Positions 1 to 6,158 of a stretch of DNA of 9,457 nt are shown piece by piece. A program made the position numbers and the translations under genes. Numbering within the stretch: the stretch's first letter is position 1; each line of letters starts with the position of its first letter. The DNA lies in NCBI GenBank assembly GCA_015520785.1, contig WAPJ01000096.1, positions 1 to 9,457 of the forward strand. The letters are read 5' to 3'. The stretch comes from Candidatus Woesearchaeota archaeon. GTDB lineage: Archaea; Nanobdellota; Nanobdellia; Woesearchaeales; WAPJ01. Below the pieces are notes generated by a model that ran no database searches, was not told where the DNA came from, and worked only from the letters and a program-made list of their open reading frames with translations.

Positions 1-19
1 AACCAAAAAAAACCAGCAT

Positions 20-937
20 ATGCGTCACGGACTCACACTCCAAACCGTGAATGCGCTCATCCTCACACTACTCGTTATCAGCATCGTCAGCTTCATCCTC
101 GTCAAGCTCAGCAATCCACAACCCATCAACGACGTAGGGAAATTCTACGATAGCATCATGAACCCCACCCGAACCACCCCACCCACAGAAGACCTCCTCA
201 CCCTCAAAAACAATCAACTCATCCTCCACACAGAAAGAATCCCACCCAACACAATCCTCACACTCACCGAACACACACCCAAAGGAAAGAAACAACACGA
301 ATACACACGCACACACCAACCCACCATCATCCAACCAACCAGCACACTCGGCACCATCACCATCACACTCACACAAGACAACACGAAAACCCAACAAGCA
401 TACGCATACACGACAGGAGACCTCCCGACAATCACGCTGCTTACCCTCTATGATGGGCTTGTCCTCCAGCACGCTCAGACAGAAGAAACCATCCATCAGC
501 TTTACAATCACTGCAGGCTGAGAGACATTCCATTCGAGAGGATCCTCACGCAGAGTATCAGCAGTGGGAGTCCATTCTGCAGTAGGCCAGACCTCTTCAC
601 GCGCCAGGCAGGAGGGAAGAGCGCATTCTTCAGCAGGCTGATTGACTGCTCACTCCCCATCCAGGGATGTAGAGCATACCTCTTCGGCGCGTGCCCGAAT
701 GGTGAAGGGAGCAGAGCTGGCCGACAGGCACTCTTCCTCCTCATCCTCGCGGATACGCTCCAGCGAGAAGCGGACATAGCGTTCTATAACACGCGTATTC
801 TCAGTATGGATGTTTCCTTTCTTGATATCTCTCCTGAAGAAATGCGCGAAGACATCCTCACACGAGGAAGCGTCATAACGCTTGACAAGCTCGGCCTCAC
901 GTGTGATGAGAGAATACTCTTAACGCGTCTCGCTTAG
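20..937 (+). CDS. Membrane-anchored protein of unknown function, possibly 5'-partial
   Basis: No family recognised. The 305-aa product has one hydrophobic segment at about residues 9-30, with no signal-peptidase site after it, so it is probably an N-terminal anchor holding a large extracytoplasmic domain. Residues 48-135 are very rich in Thr and contain no Cys. Residues 160-300 have a different character, with six Cys (165, 187, 210, 217, 225, 295) that could form disulfides. The change coincides with a base-composition break: 181-420 holds only 21 G in 240 nt on the coding strand, while 541-600 alone has 15. The frame is open to the window edge upstream of the ATG, so the true start may lie outside; ATG 20 is chosen because the hydrophobic segment follows at a normal distance. 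The TAG stop overlaps the stop of the convergent gene at 934. It looks like a real gene, but the function is unknown. Confidence 0.82.
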   Translation: MRHGLTLQTVNALILTLLVISIVSFILVKLSNPQPINDVGKFYDSIMNPTRTTPPTEDLLTLKNNQLILHTERIPPNTILTLTEHTPKGKKQHEYTRTHQPTIIQPTSTLGTITITLTQDNTKTQQAYAYTTGDLPTITLLTLYDGLVLQHAQTEETIHQLYNHCRLRDIPFERILTQSISSGSPFCSRPDLFTRQAGGKSAFFSRLIDCSLPIQGCRAYLFGACPNGEGSRAGRQALFLLILADTLQREADIAFYNTRILSMDVSFLDISPEEMREDILTRGSVITLDKLGLTCDERILLTRLA

Positions 938-2007
938 CTGAGCGTGACCACGTCATCAATCAGTGCTTGATAGGAGAAGCCTTCCTCCAACGGGTAGGGT
1001 TTCTTCCCTCTCACGCGATAGGGGAGGAATCCTTCAGGCTGCCGTTCAAGATATGAAGGATGAAGAACCCATGCGGGACGAGAAAAGACTATTCGTGCGT
1101 GAGGCGCACGCTTCTTGACAAAGGCTGTATACGCGTCAACGAACGCCTCAACGAGAGGAAGGCTGATGCGGAACGGACCATCAGCACGAGGAACACTGCT
1201 TATTCCCACGCGTGAGAGCTCGGTGAGTGGATCGCACGCGGAGAGTTTCTCCTCGAGACATGCTTTACGCTGATAAACGTTGAAGAGCGTATTCACCTCG
1301 CGCATACGTGGAGGCGTATCAGTCGCGGGTGGGAGGAGGTCTCTCAGCTTCCAGTCAAGAAAGCTCCCCGCAGTATTGATAAAATGCTGATGATAATACG
1401 CGGTAAAGCGTACCTGCTCATCCTCAGCCTGATAATGAACGACAGGATAAGGGAGGAAGCGGGGAATCCCATAGATCGGCTGGGAGAAGAAGTAGACGCC
1501 AAGCGTGAATGGCTGATCATTCACGCGGAGCGTGAGCGTGTCAAGCCGCACGCTCGTCTGCCAGAATGGTGTGTCATCCTCAAGGAAAGCGTAGAGGCGG
1601 AATGATGCTTCATCCCACTCCCATGGGTGGATCTCGTATGAGACAGGGAAGTCCGGTCCGGAGACGTGTTGAACAGTCTCGATCCGCATGCTCCGGAGTG
1701 GTTCGCCCGTATGGAGAAGCCAACCGTACGGAAGAGGACGAGGGAAGGGCTCGACATGACCACTAGCCTGCCGGTAGACGACCACTTCTCCCGTCAGGGG
1801 AATGGCAATCACACCAACACCCAGCTCCAAGTCAAGAGCGCTCCCGCCAAGCGGATCGGGCAAAACAGGAGCATGCTGCTTATCACGTCTCTCCGCGAAG
1901 ACACGCCAAGCCGCAAGAGAGAGCGCAAGAGAGGTGATCCCCCTTCCTGCATGGAGGAGTATTTCCCGCCGGGAGACGGGTGTGGAAAGTATGCCTTCAA
2001 TATCCAT
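934..2007 (-). CDS. Putative exported protein with twin-arginine leader, unknown function
   Basis: The 357-aa product opens with a charged stretch, then SRREILL (residues 12-18) and a moderately hydrophobic run to about residue 38. This resembles a Tat signal, although Arg22 and Arg35 make the hydrophobic core imperfect and no clean AxA cleavage site is seen. The rest is rich in Pro and aromatics with alternating beta-like segments; no known domain or catalytic motif was recognised. The first residues (MDIEGILSTPVSRRE) match the layout of the neighbouring gene's leader (MRLEDLL...ITRRD). Start ATG 2007 is supported by a TTTTTATGAT box centred about 28 nt upstream, which predicts a leaderless transcript. 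A perfect palindrome lies at 2075-2092. It is 115 nt downstream of gene 2123-3295 on the same strand, but it has its own promoter. Its TAA overlaps the stop of the convergent gene ending at 937. Confidence 0.85.
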   Translation of the reverse strand: MDIEGILSTPVSRREILLHAGRGITSLALSLAAWRVFAERRDKQHAPVLPDPLGGSALDLELGVGVIAIPLTGEVVVYRQASGHVEPFPRPLPYGWLLHTGEPLRSMRIETVQHVSGPDFPVSYEIHPWEWDEASFRLYAFLEDDTPFWQTSVRLDTLTLRVNDQPFTLGVYFFSQPIYGIPRFLPYPVVHYQAEDEQVRFTAYYHQHFINTAGSFLDWKLRDLLPPATDTPPRMREVNTLFNVYQRKACLEEKLSACDPLTELSRVGISSVPRADGPFRISLPLVEAFVDAYTAFVKKRAPHARIVFSRPAWVLHPSYLERQPEGFLPYRVRGKKPYPLEEGFSYQALIDDVVTLS

Positions 2008-2030
2008 TCGGTACAGGATAATGGGAGGGT

Positions 2031-2040
2031 ATCATAAAAA
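2031..2040 (-). promoter_or_regulatory. TATA-like box of gene 934-2007
   Basis: On the minus strand this reads TTTTTATGAT. Its TTATGA core (2032-2037) lies exactly 25 nt upstream of the ATG, centre about 27.5 nt, which puts the predicted transcription start at or next to the start codon. The gene at 3295 has the same core at the same distance. Confidence 0.6.
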
Positions 2041-2074
2041 GAATGCGGCATGATGAGGGGATGAGAAGAGTAAA

Positions 2075-2092
2075 TCTTTCCATATGGAAAGA
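2075..2092. promoter_or_regulatory. 18-bp perfect palindrome, probable operator (copy 1)
   Basis: TCTTTCCATATGGAAAGA is a perfect 18-bp inverted repeat. Its 14-bp core (2077-2090) begins 70 nt upstream of the start codon of gene 934-2007 and about 40 nt upstream of its TATA-like box. The same 14-bp core occurs once more in the window, at 3363-3376, upstream of the other twin-arginine gene. A dimeric regulator binding site, probably for an activator given its position upstream of TATA, is the simplest reading. Confidence 0.65.
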
Positions 2093-2122
2093 GAGGGGGT
2101 GTGGGATTAGACGCGCGGTCTT
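2090..2122 (-). terminator. Short pyrimidine-rich trailer after gene 2123-3295
   Basis: Past the TAA stop the minus-strand transcript carries a weak hairpin (AGAC/GTCT, 2109-2121) and then a C/U-rich stretch (CCCACACCCCCTCTCTTTCC) running into the palindrome. It resembles the longer trailers elsewhere in the window but is short. Confidence 0.35.
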
Positions 2123-3295
2123 TTAGAGGAGGTCTTCGCCCTTCCAGTTGCTTCCCCAGGGGAGGCGGGTGAAGTAGGCTTTGGGACATCCCGCTTCGCG
2201 ATAGGCTTGGAGTGTTCTGCCCATGACGTCAGGGTATGGTTCAAAGTCTCCGCCGAAGGGGATGATGCCTCCGAGGTAGAGGGGATGACCGGTCATGCTG
2301 ATGGGGAGGTAGCGGCCATACTGCACGTCCGGCCGGGAGAGGTTGACCCGCCAGAAGAATTTTCGTGTCGTCGGATGCTTCTCATAATACGTCTTATGAT
2401 GGATGGAAGGCCAGATGGTAACGGTTTCTTCACGCGGGGTGAAGAGGACTCTCGCGTAGGAGAAGAGGTTTTCTCCCTTATTCTCATAGACGCTGATTTT
2501 TTTCTTCCGTGCCTTTCGTGAGATGGGATGTTCAAAAGGGAGGAGGGTATTCTCGAGGAAGCTGAATGATGCGTCAAGCACGCGTGCAGGTTCTACAGAG
2601 GGGATGAGGGGTTGATGCGCGTACAGCCAGCTGATTTCTTTTGGCGCGAGCTGGATGAGCTCGTACACGTTTCGTTCCCGTCGCGCGAGATAGGCTGTGA
2701 AGAACGTGACGTGCGTCAAGGGCTGGAAGGGTGTGTGGAAGGTCACGTTCAGCATGCGCACGCTTCCCCTTCTGCTCGTGAGTGTGAGGTATTGTGCGCT
2801 AACCTCTGGATAGCCTCTCTCGCGGAGGCCTTCGGGGAGGGTCATGCGGATGAAGACTGTGGGCTTACCAGCGTCTCCTCGTGGGAAGATGAAGGGACCA
2901 TCATAGGAGGGGATGAAGGAGGAGGGTATTGTGGGGACTTGATCAATCTGGCTGAGCCGTGCGTCGAGCGGGATGCCTGGGAGGGCGAGGAAGTAGGAGT
3001 CGGCAGGATCCACGATAATCTTCCCGTCAGGGCCGGGATAGGTGATGCGGATGGTGCGTGACGTGAGGGTTTGTGATGAGAGGAAGAGACTCCCATCCGG
3101 GAGGTGGAGGGGTGTGGAGATCTCGTTCAGACCGTAGAAGTGGGGTGTGCATGCTGGTTGAGGCGTGCTGGATGTCCTTGTGGTTGTGGTCTCGGCGTGT
3201 GCAAGGGCGTTAAGGGTGAGGATGCCGAGTGCTGCAAGCGCGTCACGACGGGTGATTGGCGGGGCATGCTCGTTAAGGAGGTCTTCCAGCCGCAT
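2123..3295 (-). CDS. Putative Tat-exported protein, unknown function
   Basis: A 390-aa protein if started at ATG 3295. The frame also allows ATG 3316 (seven more residues), but 3295 puts the start exactly 25 nt from the TTATGA box, as in the neighbouring gene, and gives a leader MRLEDLL that parallels MDIEGIL there. The leader has TRRDAL (residues 15-20), a hydrophobic stretch and a plausible AxA cleavage at ALAHA/E (residues 30-35), which is a good Tat-type signal. A Thr/Ser-rich linker (about 36-46) precedes a mature region rich in beta-like strands, Pro and aromatics, with a conspicuous C-terminal segment containing GGDFEPYPDVMGRTLQAY. Two N-glycosylation sequons (NVT, NLS) are present. 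No enzyme family recognised. It may be a diverged paralogue of the next gene (both have an FTAY segment), but the similarity outside the leader is too weak to claim by eye. Confidence 0.88.
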   Translation of the reverse strand: MRLEDLLNEHAPPITRRDALAALGILTLNALAHAETTTTRTSSTPQPACTPHFYGLNEISTPLHLPDGSLFLSSQTLTSRTIRITYPGPDGKIIVDPADSYFLALPGIPLDARLSQIDQVPTIPSSFIPSYDGPFIFPRGDAGKPTVFIRMTLPEGLRERGYPEVSAQYLTLTSRRGSVRMLNVTFHTPFQPLTHVTFFTAYLARRERNVYELIQLAPKEISWLYAHQPLIPSVEPARVLDASFSFLENTLLPFEHPISRKARKKKISVYENKGENLFSYARVLFTPREETVTIWPSIHHKTYYEKHPTTRKFFWRVNLSRPDVQYGRYLPISMTGHPLYLGGIIPFGGDFEPYPDVMGRTLQAYREAGCPKAYFTRLPWGSNWKGEDLL

Positions 3296-3319
3296 GATGT
3301 GGATTGGAAGAAGCATGAC

Positions 3320-3325
3320 TCATAA
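3320..3325 (-). promoter_or_regulatory. TATA-like box of gene 2123-3295
   Basis: The minus strand reads CCTTATGAG here. The TTATGA core is exactly 25 nt upstream of ATG 3295, the same spacing as in front of gene 934-2007. This supports 3295 rather than 3316 as the start and predicts a leaderless transcript. Confidence 0.5.
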
Positions 3326-3362
3326 GGCTTGCGCTCCGCGGTTTGAGGGATCAGAATAAAAT

Positions 3363-3376
3363 TTTCCATATGGAAA
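3363..3376. promoter_or_regulatory. 14-bp perfect palindrome, probable operator (copy 2)
   Basis: TTTCCATATGGAAA, identical to the core of the palindrome at 2077-2090. It begins 68 nt upstream of ATG 3295, against 70 nt for copy 1. Two identical 14-bp perfect palindromes at nearly the same distance from two neighbouring genes with matching leaders strongly suggest co-regulation by one dimeric DNA-binding protein. Confidence 0.65.
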
Positions 3377-3392
3377 TATTAGGTGGTGGTGC

Positions 3393-3507
3393 GTATGGAT
3401 GGGAGATTGATGGAAAAGATGGAAGAAAAGTGTTGGGGGAAGTGAAGGGTTGGAGGGGAAAGGGAAAGGTGGTGAAAAAGAGAGAATGAGGAGAGGAAGA
3501 AGAGACT
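3393..3507 (-). terminator. G-free pyrimidine-rich 3' trailer of gene 3508-4179
   Basis: From 3505 down to 3393 the plus strand has no C at all, so the minus-strand transcript has no G for 113 nt straight after the stop codon and is dominated by C and U. Archaeal termination uses U-rich tracts in the non-template strand; this tract is longer and more C-rich than usual. Its role as a terminator is inferred from position and from similar tracts after other genes here. Confidence 0.5.
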
Positions 3508-4179
3508 TTATTCTGGCTTCGCCTGGAATGCTGTGAGTGCGTCCGTGTTAATGGTGACGTTATACTTCATCATGAGGAAGGCGATATACTGGTTGAGATA
3601 GTCTTGTTCCTTCTGCTGCTTGATGAGTTCCGTGAGGCGGCTGCTCACGTTCTCATACGTGAGATTCTGCCGGCTCAGGTTGAGCTGCTCGTATAATGCG
3701 CGGGTCTCATTCTCCGTGACGGTCACGTTCACCTGCGTGAGGATGTCCCGCATGTAGGCTTGGATGAGCATGTCCTCAGCCAAAGCGTGGATGAACGCGT
3801 CGCGAGTGAGGCCGAGGCCTTGCAAATACTCGTCAAGACTGCTATTCTCTGCTTTAAACTGGAGGTCTATCTGTGCTGCAACCTGGCTGGCATTCTCTAC
3901 TGGCAGCGTGTAGCCGGCATCCTCCGCGGCCTGGAGGAGGACGAGCTTGCGCGGATACACATTCTGGATGAAATCCGTGAGGCTGATGCGAAGCTTGAGC
4001 TGAGGTGGGAGGGCTGCATAGGCTTGCACTGCCTGGCTGAGCGTCACGTTCCGCGTGGTCATGCTGATAACCACCGGATCCTCCATTGTTCTCGGCTTGT
4101 GGAGGAGGTAATACCCAGCAGTGATGAGGAGGATGAGAATGATAGCAGTAATGCTAATGCGCTTCCAGTTGAGTCCCAT
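3508..4179 (-). CDS. Membrane-anchored SurA_N-like chaperone, dense in N-glycosylation sequons
   Basis: The 223-aa product has a basic N-terminus, one transmembrane segment (about residues 8-26) and an extracytoplasmic, mostly helical domain. Residues 65-150 (LTDFIQNVYPRKLVLLQAA... to QAYMRDIL) match the pattern of the SurA/PrsA N-terminal chaperone domain, including the helix-loop-helix around DEYLQGLGLTRDAFIHAL. No parvulin rotamase domain follows, so it is more likely a holdase or chaperone than an isomerase. Nine of its 13 Asn lie in N-X-S/T sequons (44, 96, 112, 151, 157, 167, 172, 177, 207), all outside the membrane, which suggests heavy glycosylation. ATG 4179 fits a TATA box centred 29 nt upstream and thus a leaderless mRNA. 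Likely role: help exported proteins fold on the outer face of the membrane; this is inferred from the family. Confidence 0.88.
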   Translation of the reverse strand: MGLNWKRISITAIILILLITAGYYLLHKPRTMEDPVVISMTTRNVTLSQAVQAYAALPPQLKLRISLTDFIQNVYPRKLVLLQAAEDAGYTLPVENASQVAAQIDLQFKAENSSLDEYLQGLGLTRDAFIHALAEDMLIQAYMRDILTQVNVTVTENETRALYEQLNLSRQNLTYENVSSRLTELIKQQKEQDYLNQYIAFLMMKYNVTINTDALTAFQAKPE

Positions 4180-4202
4180 ACCCCTTCGCGCAGCAGGCCT
4201 GA

Positions 4203-4213
4203 GTATTTAAACG
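4203..4213 (-). promoter_or_regulatory. TATA box of gene 3508-4179
   Basis: The minus strand reads CGTTTAAATACTC here. Its centre is about 29 nt before ATG 4179, so transcription should begin within a few nucleotides of the start codon. It is one of the clearest TATA boxes in the window. Confidence 0.65.
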
Positions 4214-4368
4214 TATGGGGTTCGCCCTTCCATTTCTCATTTTCTCTTGACGCATTTCCTTCTTAGCATTCGTTGTCATCTCCACTCGCTCGGAATTGGT
4301 TGTGTTGGTAAAAGCGGGTGGAGGATGAGCGTGGAGAAGGAGAATGACGGCCGATCAGGAAAGGAGGG

Positions 4369-4376
4369 TTTATAAA
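4369..4376. promoter_or_regulatory. TATA-like palindrome TTTATAAA, orphan
   Basis: TTTATAAA is a strong archaeal TATA match, but no convincing gene starts 25-30 nt away on either strand. On the plus strand the predicted start (about 4399-4400) would fall just before a hairpin (4402-4424: CGTC, T, CTTC, loop ACCGC, GAAG, T, GACG). It could drive a non-coding RNA, or a long leader for dnaG 380 nt away, or be chance. Confidence 0.3.
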
Positions 4377-4401
4377 GAAGGGGGGCTCTCCCAAGGGGTA
4401 T

Positions 4402-4604
4402 CGTCTCTTCACCGCGAAGTGACGGAGGAGCATGATCAAAACACCCCTCATTCAACCCCCTGGTGTGGGGAGGAAAAGCCTGAGGGATGAGGACTGTGTG
4501 AGGAGCACAGCCGGATGATCATACTTCATACTCACACTTACACTCTTCCAATCGACCAGCCACTCCATAGGGAAGGGGGGATGAGCATCCTCCCCCTGAT
4601 GGAG
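4402..4604. other. Cluster of hairpins in the region before dnaG
   Basis: Three inverted repeats are visible: 4402-4424 (CGTC-T-CTTC / GAAG-T-GACG, loop ACCGC); 4494-4510 (CTGTG / CACAG); and 4563-4604, an outer stem CTCCAT/ATGGAG enclosing GGGGGGAT-GAGC-ATCC(T)CCCC with about 14 pairs in total. They may reflect a structured RNA expressed from the TATA-like site at 4369, but they overlap a possible minus-strand gene. I could not match them to RNase P RNA, SRP RNA or a box C/D RNA. Confidence 0.3.
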
Positions 4605-4784
4605 AGGAATGGCGTGGCCGTTTGGGAGCGAGCAGGAAGCATAAAGACTGCTCTGCACTAGTATGATACCCTGCTTCTCACACAGGATTGCCACGTCCCG
4701 GTAAAGGCTTTTCTCCCCCTGGTAGAAGAGCTGATATGCTCTAGAGGGTTGGGTGAGGGCTGCTCTGTGAGGTGAACAAGCCAT
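4452..4784 (-). CDS. Possible small protein of unknown function overlapping the dnaG start
   Basis: A 110-codon frame on the minus strand whose ATG overlaps the ATG of the divergent dnaG by two bases. The middle of the product (residues 17-93, QLFYQGEKSLYRDVAILC to KYDHPAVLL) looks like a globular protein, with mixed hydrophobic and charged residues and four Trp/aromatic-rich segments rather than the low-complexity look of a shadow frame. No family recognised. A possible TATA (AATATA on the minus strand, 4813-4818) is about 31 nt upstream, but those bases are also conserved dnaG codons (KYII). The stop TGA is followed immediately, in the same frame, by ATG and 62 more codons to TAA at 4263, so the gene may be disrupted or longer than it appears. 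The region also forms hairpins, so an RNA gene is the main alternative. Confidence 0.35.
   Translation of the reverse strand: MACSPHRAALTQPSRAYQLFYQGEKSLYRDVAILCEKQGIILVQSSLYASCSLPNGHAIPLHQGEDAHPPFPMEWLVDWKSVSVSMKYDHPAVLLTQSSSLRLFLPTPGG
4769..4775 (+). promoter_or_regulatory. Shine-Dalgarno site of dnaG
   Basis: GAGGTGA ends 7 nt before ATG 4783, a near-perfect archaeal Shine-Dalgarno site at normal spacing. It fixes the start of dnaG and shows that this gene, unlike several neighbours, has a leader. A weak TATA-like TGATATGC at 4732-4739 could set the start of transcription near 4762. Confidence 0.75.
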
Positions 4785-6024
4785 GGCAAAGATCAGCCCG
4801 GTGTCTGCAAAGTATATTATTCATGCGACGATTGATATTGATGGGATTGTTGAACGGCCTGACGTGATCGGCGCCATCTTCGGCCAGACGGAAGGCCTCA
4901 TCGGCTCTGATCTTGAGCTGAGAGAACTCCAGCGGAGTGGTCGGATCGGCCGGATCGAGGTTGACTTGAAGACGGAGAAGGGAAAAACACGTGGCACGAT
5001 TACCATTCCGAGTAGTATGGATAAGGCGGAGACGAGTATTATCGCGGCAACCCTTGAAGTGATTGATCGGATCGGTCCGTGTGACGCGAGGATCCGTGTT
5101 GAGAAGATTGAGGATGTCCGTGTGAAGAAACGCCAGTACGTGGTTGACCGTGCCAAGGAACTCCTCCAGTCCATGCTTGAAACCACCATTCCCGACAGTC
5201 AGGAACTGGCGGAGGAGGTTGCGAATGCGGTGCGTGTCATGGAAATCCAAGAATATGGGCGGGACAAGCTCCCCGCCGGGCCGGCAGTGGATGAGGCGGA
5301 TGAGATCATCCTCGTTGAGGGGCGTGCTGACGTGGTCAACCTCCTCAAGCATGGTTTTAAGAATGTGATCGCATTGAATGGGAGTACGATCCCACCCACG
5401 ATTCAGGAGCTCTCCCGTCGGAAGACTGTCACAGCATTCTTGGATGGGGATCGTGGTGGGGATCTCATCCTGAAGAAGCTGCTTGAAGTCGCTGAGATCG
5501 ACTTTGTCGCTCGCGCGCCGGACGGGAAGGAAGTGGAAGAACTCACGAAGAAGGAGATACACAAGGCACTGCGTGGGAGAGTAACCGTGGAGCAGGCGAA
5601 GGATGAGCTCGCCCATACTGCTGAGGATCTTGAACGCGCGAACCGGGAGAATCGTGAACGCGTGCGGAAGGCGCAACAGCAGCGGCGCCGCCAGCAGTCC
5701 GAGGCGAAGCCACCGCGCATCCAGGGGGGTTTGAGCGAGGAGGAGAAGAAGCAGTATAAGCAGTTGCTTGAAGACTTGATCGGGACGAAGGCCGCGTATG
5801 TGCTCGGGAAGAATCTTGAAATCCTCGGCAAAGTACCTGTGAGCGAGTTGAAGGCAAGCCTTGAGGGGATTAGTGACGTGCACGCGCTCGTCCTTGACGA
5901 GAGGGTGACGAGTGATCTCGCCCAGTACGCGGCGCGGCGTGGCGTGAAGTTCATGGTGGGCATGAGTAAGGAGAATGGCGAGCCGCGTGGCATGCGCGTG
6001 CTCACCGTGAAAGAACTCGAATAA
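4783..6024 (+). CDS. dnaG: Archaeal-type DnaG primase (TOPRIM domain)
   Basis: The 413-aa product matches archaeal DnaG along its length. The N-terminal domain opens with the family's typical ISPVSAKYIIHATI, ERPDVIGAIFGQTEGLIG and RIGRIEV segments (residues 4-60). The TOPRIM domain spans about 172-262, with the catalytic glutamate in LVEGRADV (Glu179) and the metal-binding DGDRGGD motif (Asp221, Asp223). Residues 265-312 are a charged, Gln/Arg-rich probable coiled coil, and the C-terminal domain (313-413) ends in MRVLTVKELE. In archaea this protein has been linked both to RNA primer synthesis and, through its association with Csl4, to the RNA exosome; which role dominates here cannot be told. 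The start is set by GAGGTGA 7 nt upstream. Transcribed alone; the next gene is 309 nt downstream with its own TATA. This gene is the strongest evidence that the organism is an archaeon. Confidence 0.98.
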   Translation: MAKISPVSAKYIIHATIDIDGIVERPDVIGAIFGQTEGLIGSDLELRELQRSGRIGRIEVDLKTEKGKTRGTITIPSSMDKAETSIIAATLEVIDRIGPCDARIRVEKIEDVRVKKRQYVVDRAKELLQSMLETTIPDSQELAEEVANAVRVMEIQEYGRDKLPAGPAVDEADEIILVEGRADVVNLLKHGFKNVIALNGSTIPPTIQELSRRKTVTAFLDGDRGGDLILKKLLEVAEIDFVARAPDGKEVEELTKKEIHKALRGRVTVEQAKDELAHTAEDLERANRENRERVRKAQQQRRRQQSEAKPPRIQGGLSEEEKKQYKQLLEDLIGTKAAYVLGKNLEILGKVPVSELKASLEGISDVHALVLDERVTSDLAQYAARRGVKFMVGMSKENGEPRGMRVLTVKELE

Positions 6025-6045
6025 GCCCGAGGGAAAGGACAGGTG

Positions 6046-6158
6046 AAAACAATTCAACCCCCCTCCCTTCTCTTTCTTCAATGAATCCTCCTTCTCAAAT
6101 AATACACTCTCTTCTTCTGAGAGGACCAATCCCCCTTACAATCTTCTCATCTCTCAGA
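6046..6158 (+). terminator. G-poor pyrimidine-rich trailer and hairpin after dnaG
   Basis: From 6046 to 6156 there are only five G (6083, 6119, 6121, 6123, 6124), with long C/T runs. A perfect 8-bp inverted repeat (TCTGAGAG 6116-6123 with CTCTCAGA 6151-6158, 27-nt loop) lies at its end. The position after the dnaG stop and the likeness to other trailers suggest a transcription terminator. Confidence 0.45.

Noticed and set aside
68..511. 147-codon minus-strand frame opposite gene 20-937
   Set aside because: The product is a Val/Gly/Cys-rich mirror of the G-poor sense strand and looks like a compositional artefact.
3760..4266. 168-codon plus-strand frame opposite the SurA_N-like gene
   Set aside because: It is a shadow; the minus-strand product has a membrane anchor, a recognisable domain and a TATA box, and this one has none.
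4432..4518. 28-codon plus-strand frame preceded by GGAGGAG
   Set aside because: The purine run is only about 2 nt from the ATG, too close for a normal ribosome site, and the peptide has no recognisable feature.
4400..4780. RNase P RNA or SRP RNA candidate before dnaG
   Set aside because: GGGGAGGAAAAGCC recalls the RNase P CR-I region, but the matching 3' conserved region (ACAGAA type) is missing, and no SRP helix-8 tetraloop motif was found.
4741..6129. 462-codon open frame antisense to dnaG
   Set aside because: dnaG on the other strand is certain. The antisense product is rich in Leu/His/Arg in the pattern expected from reversed coding sequence and has no recognisable domain; long antisense frames are common in GC-rich genes.
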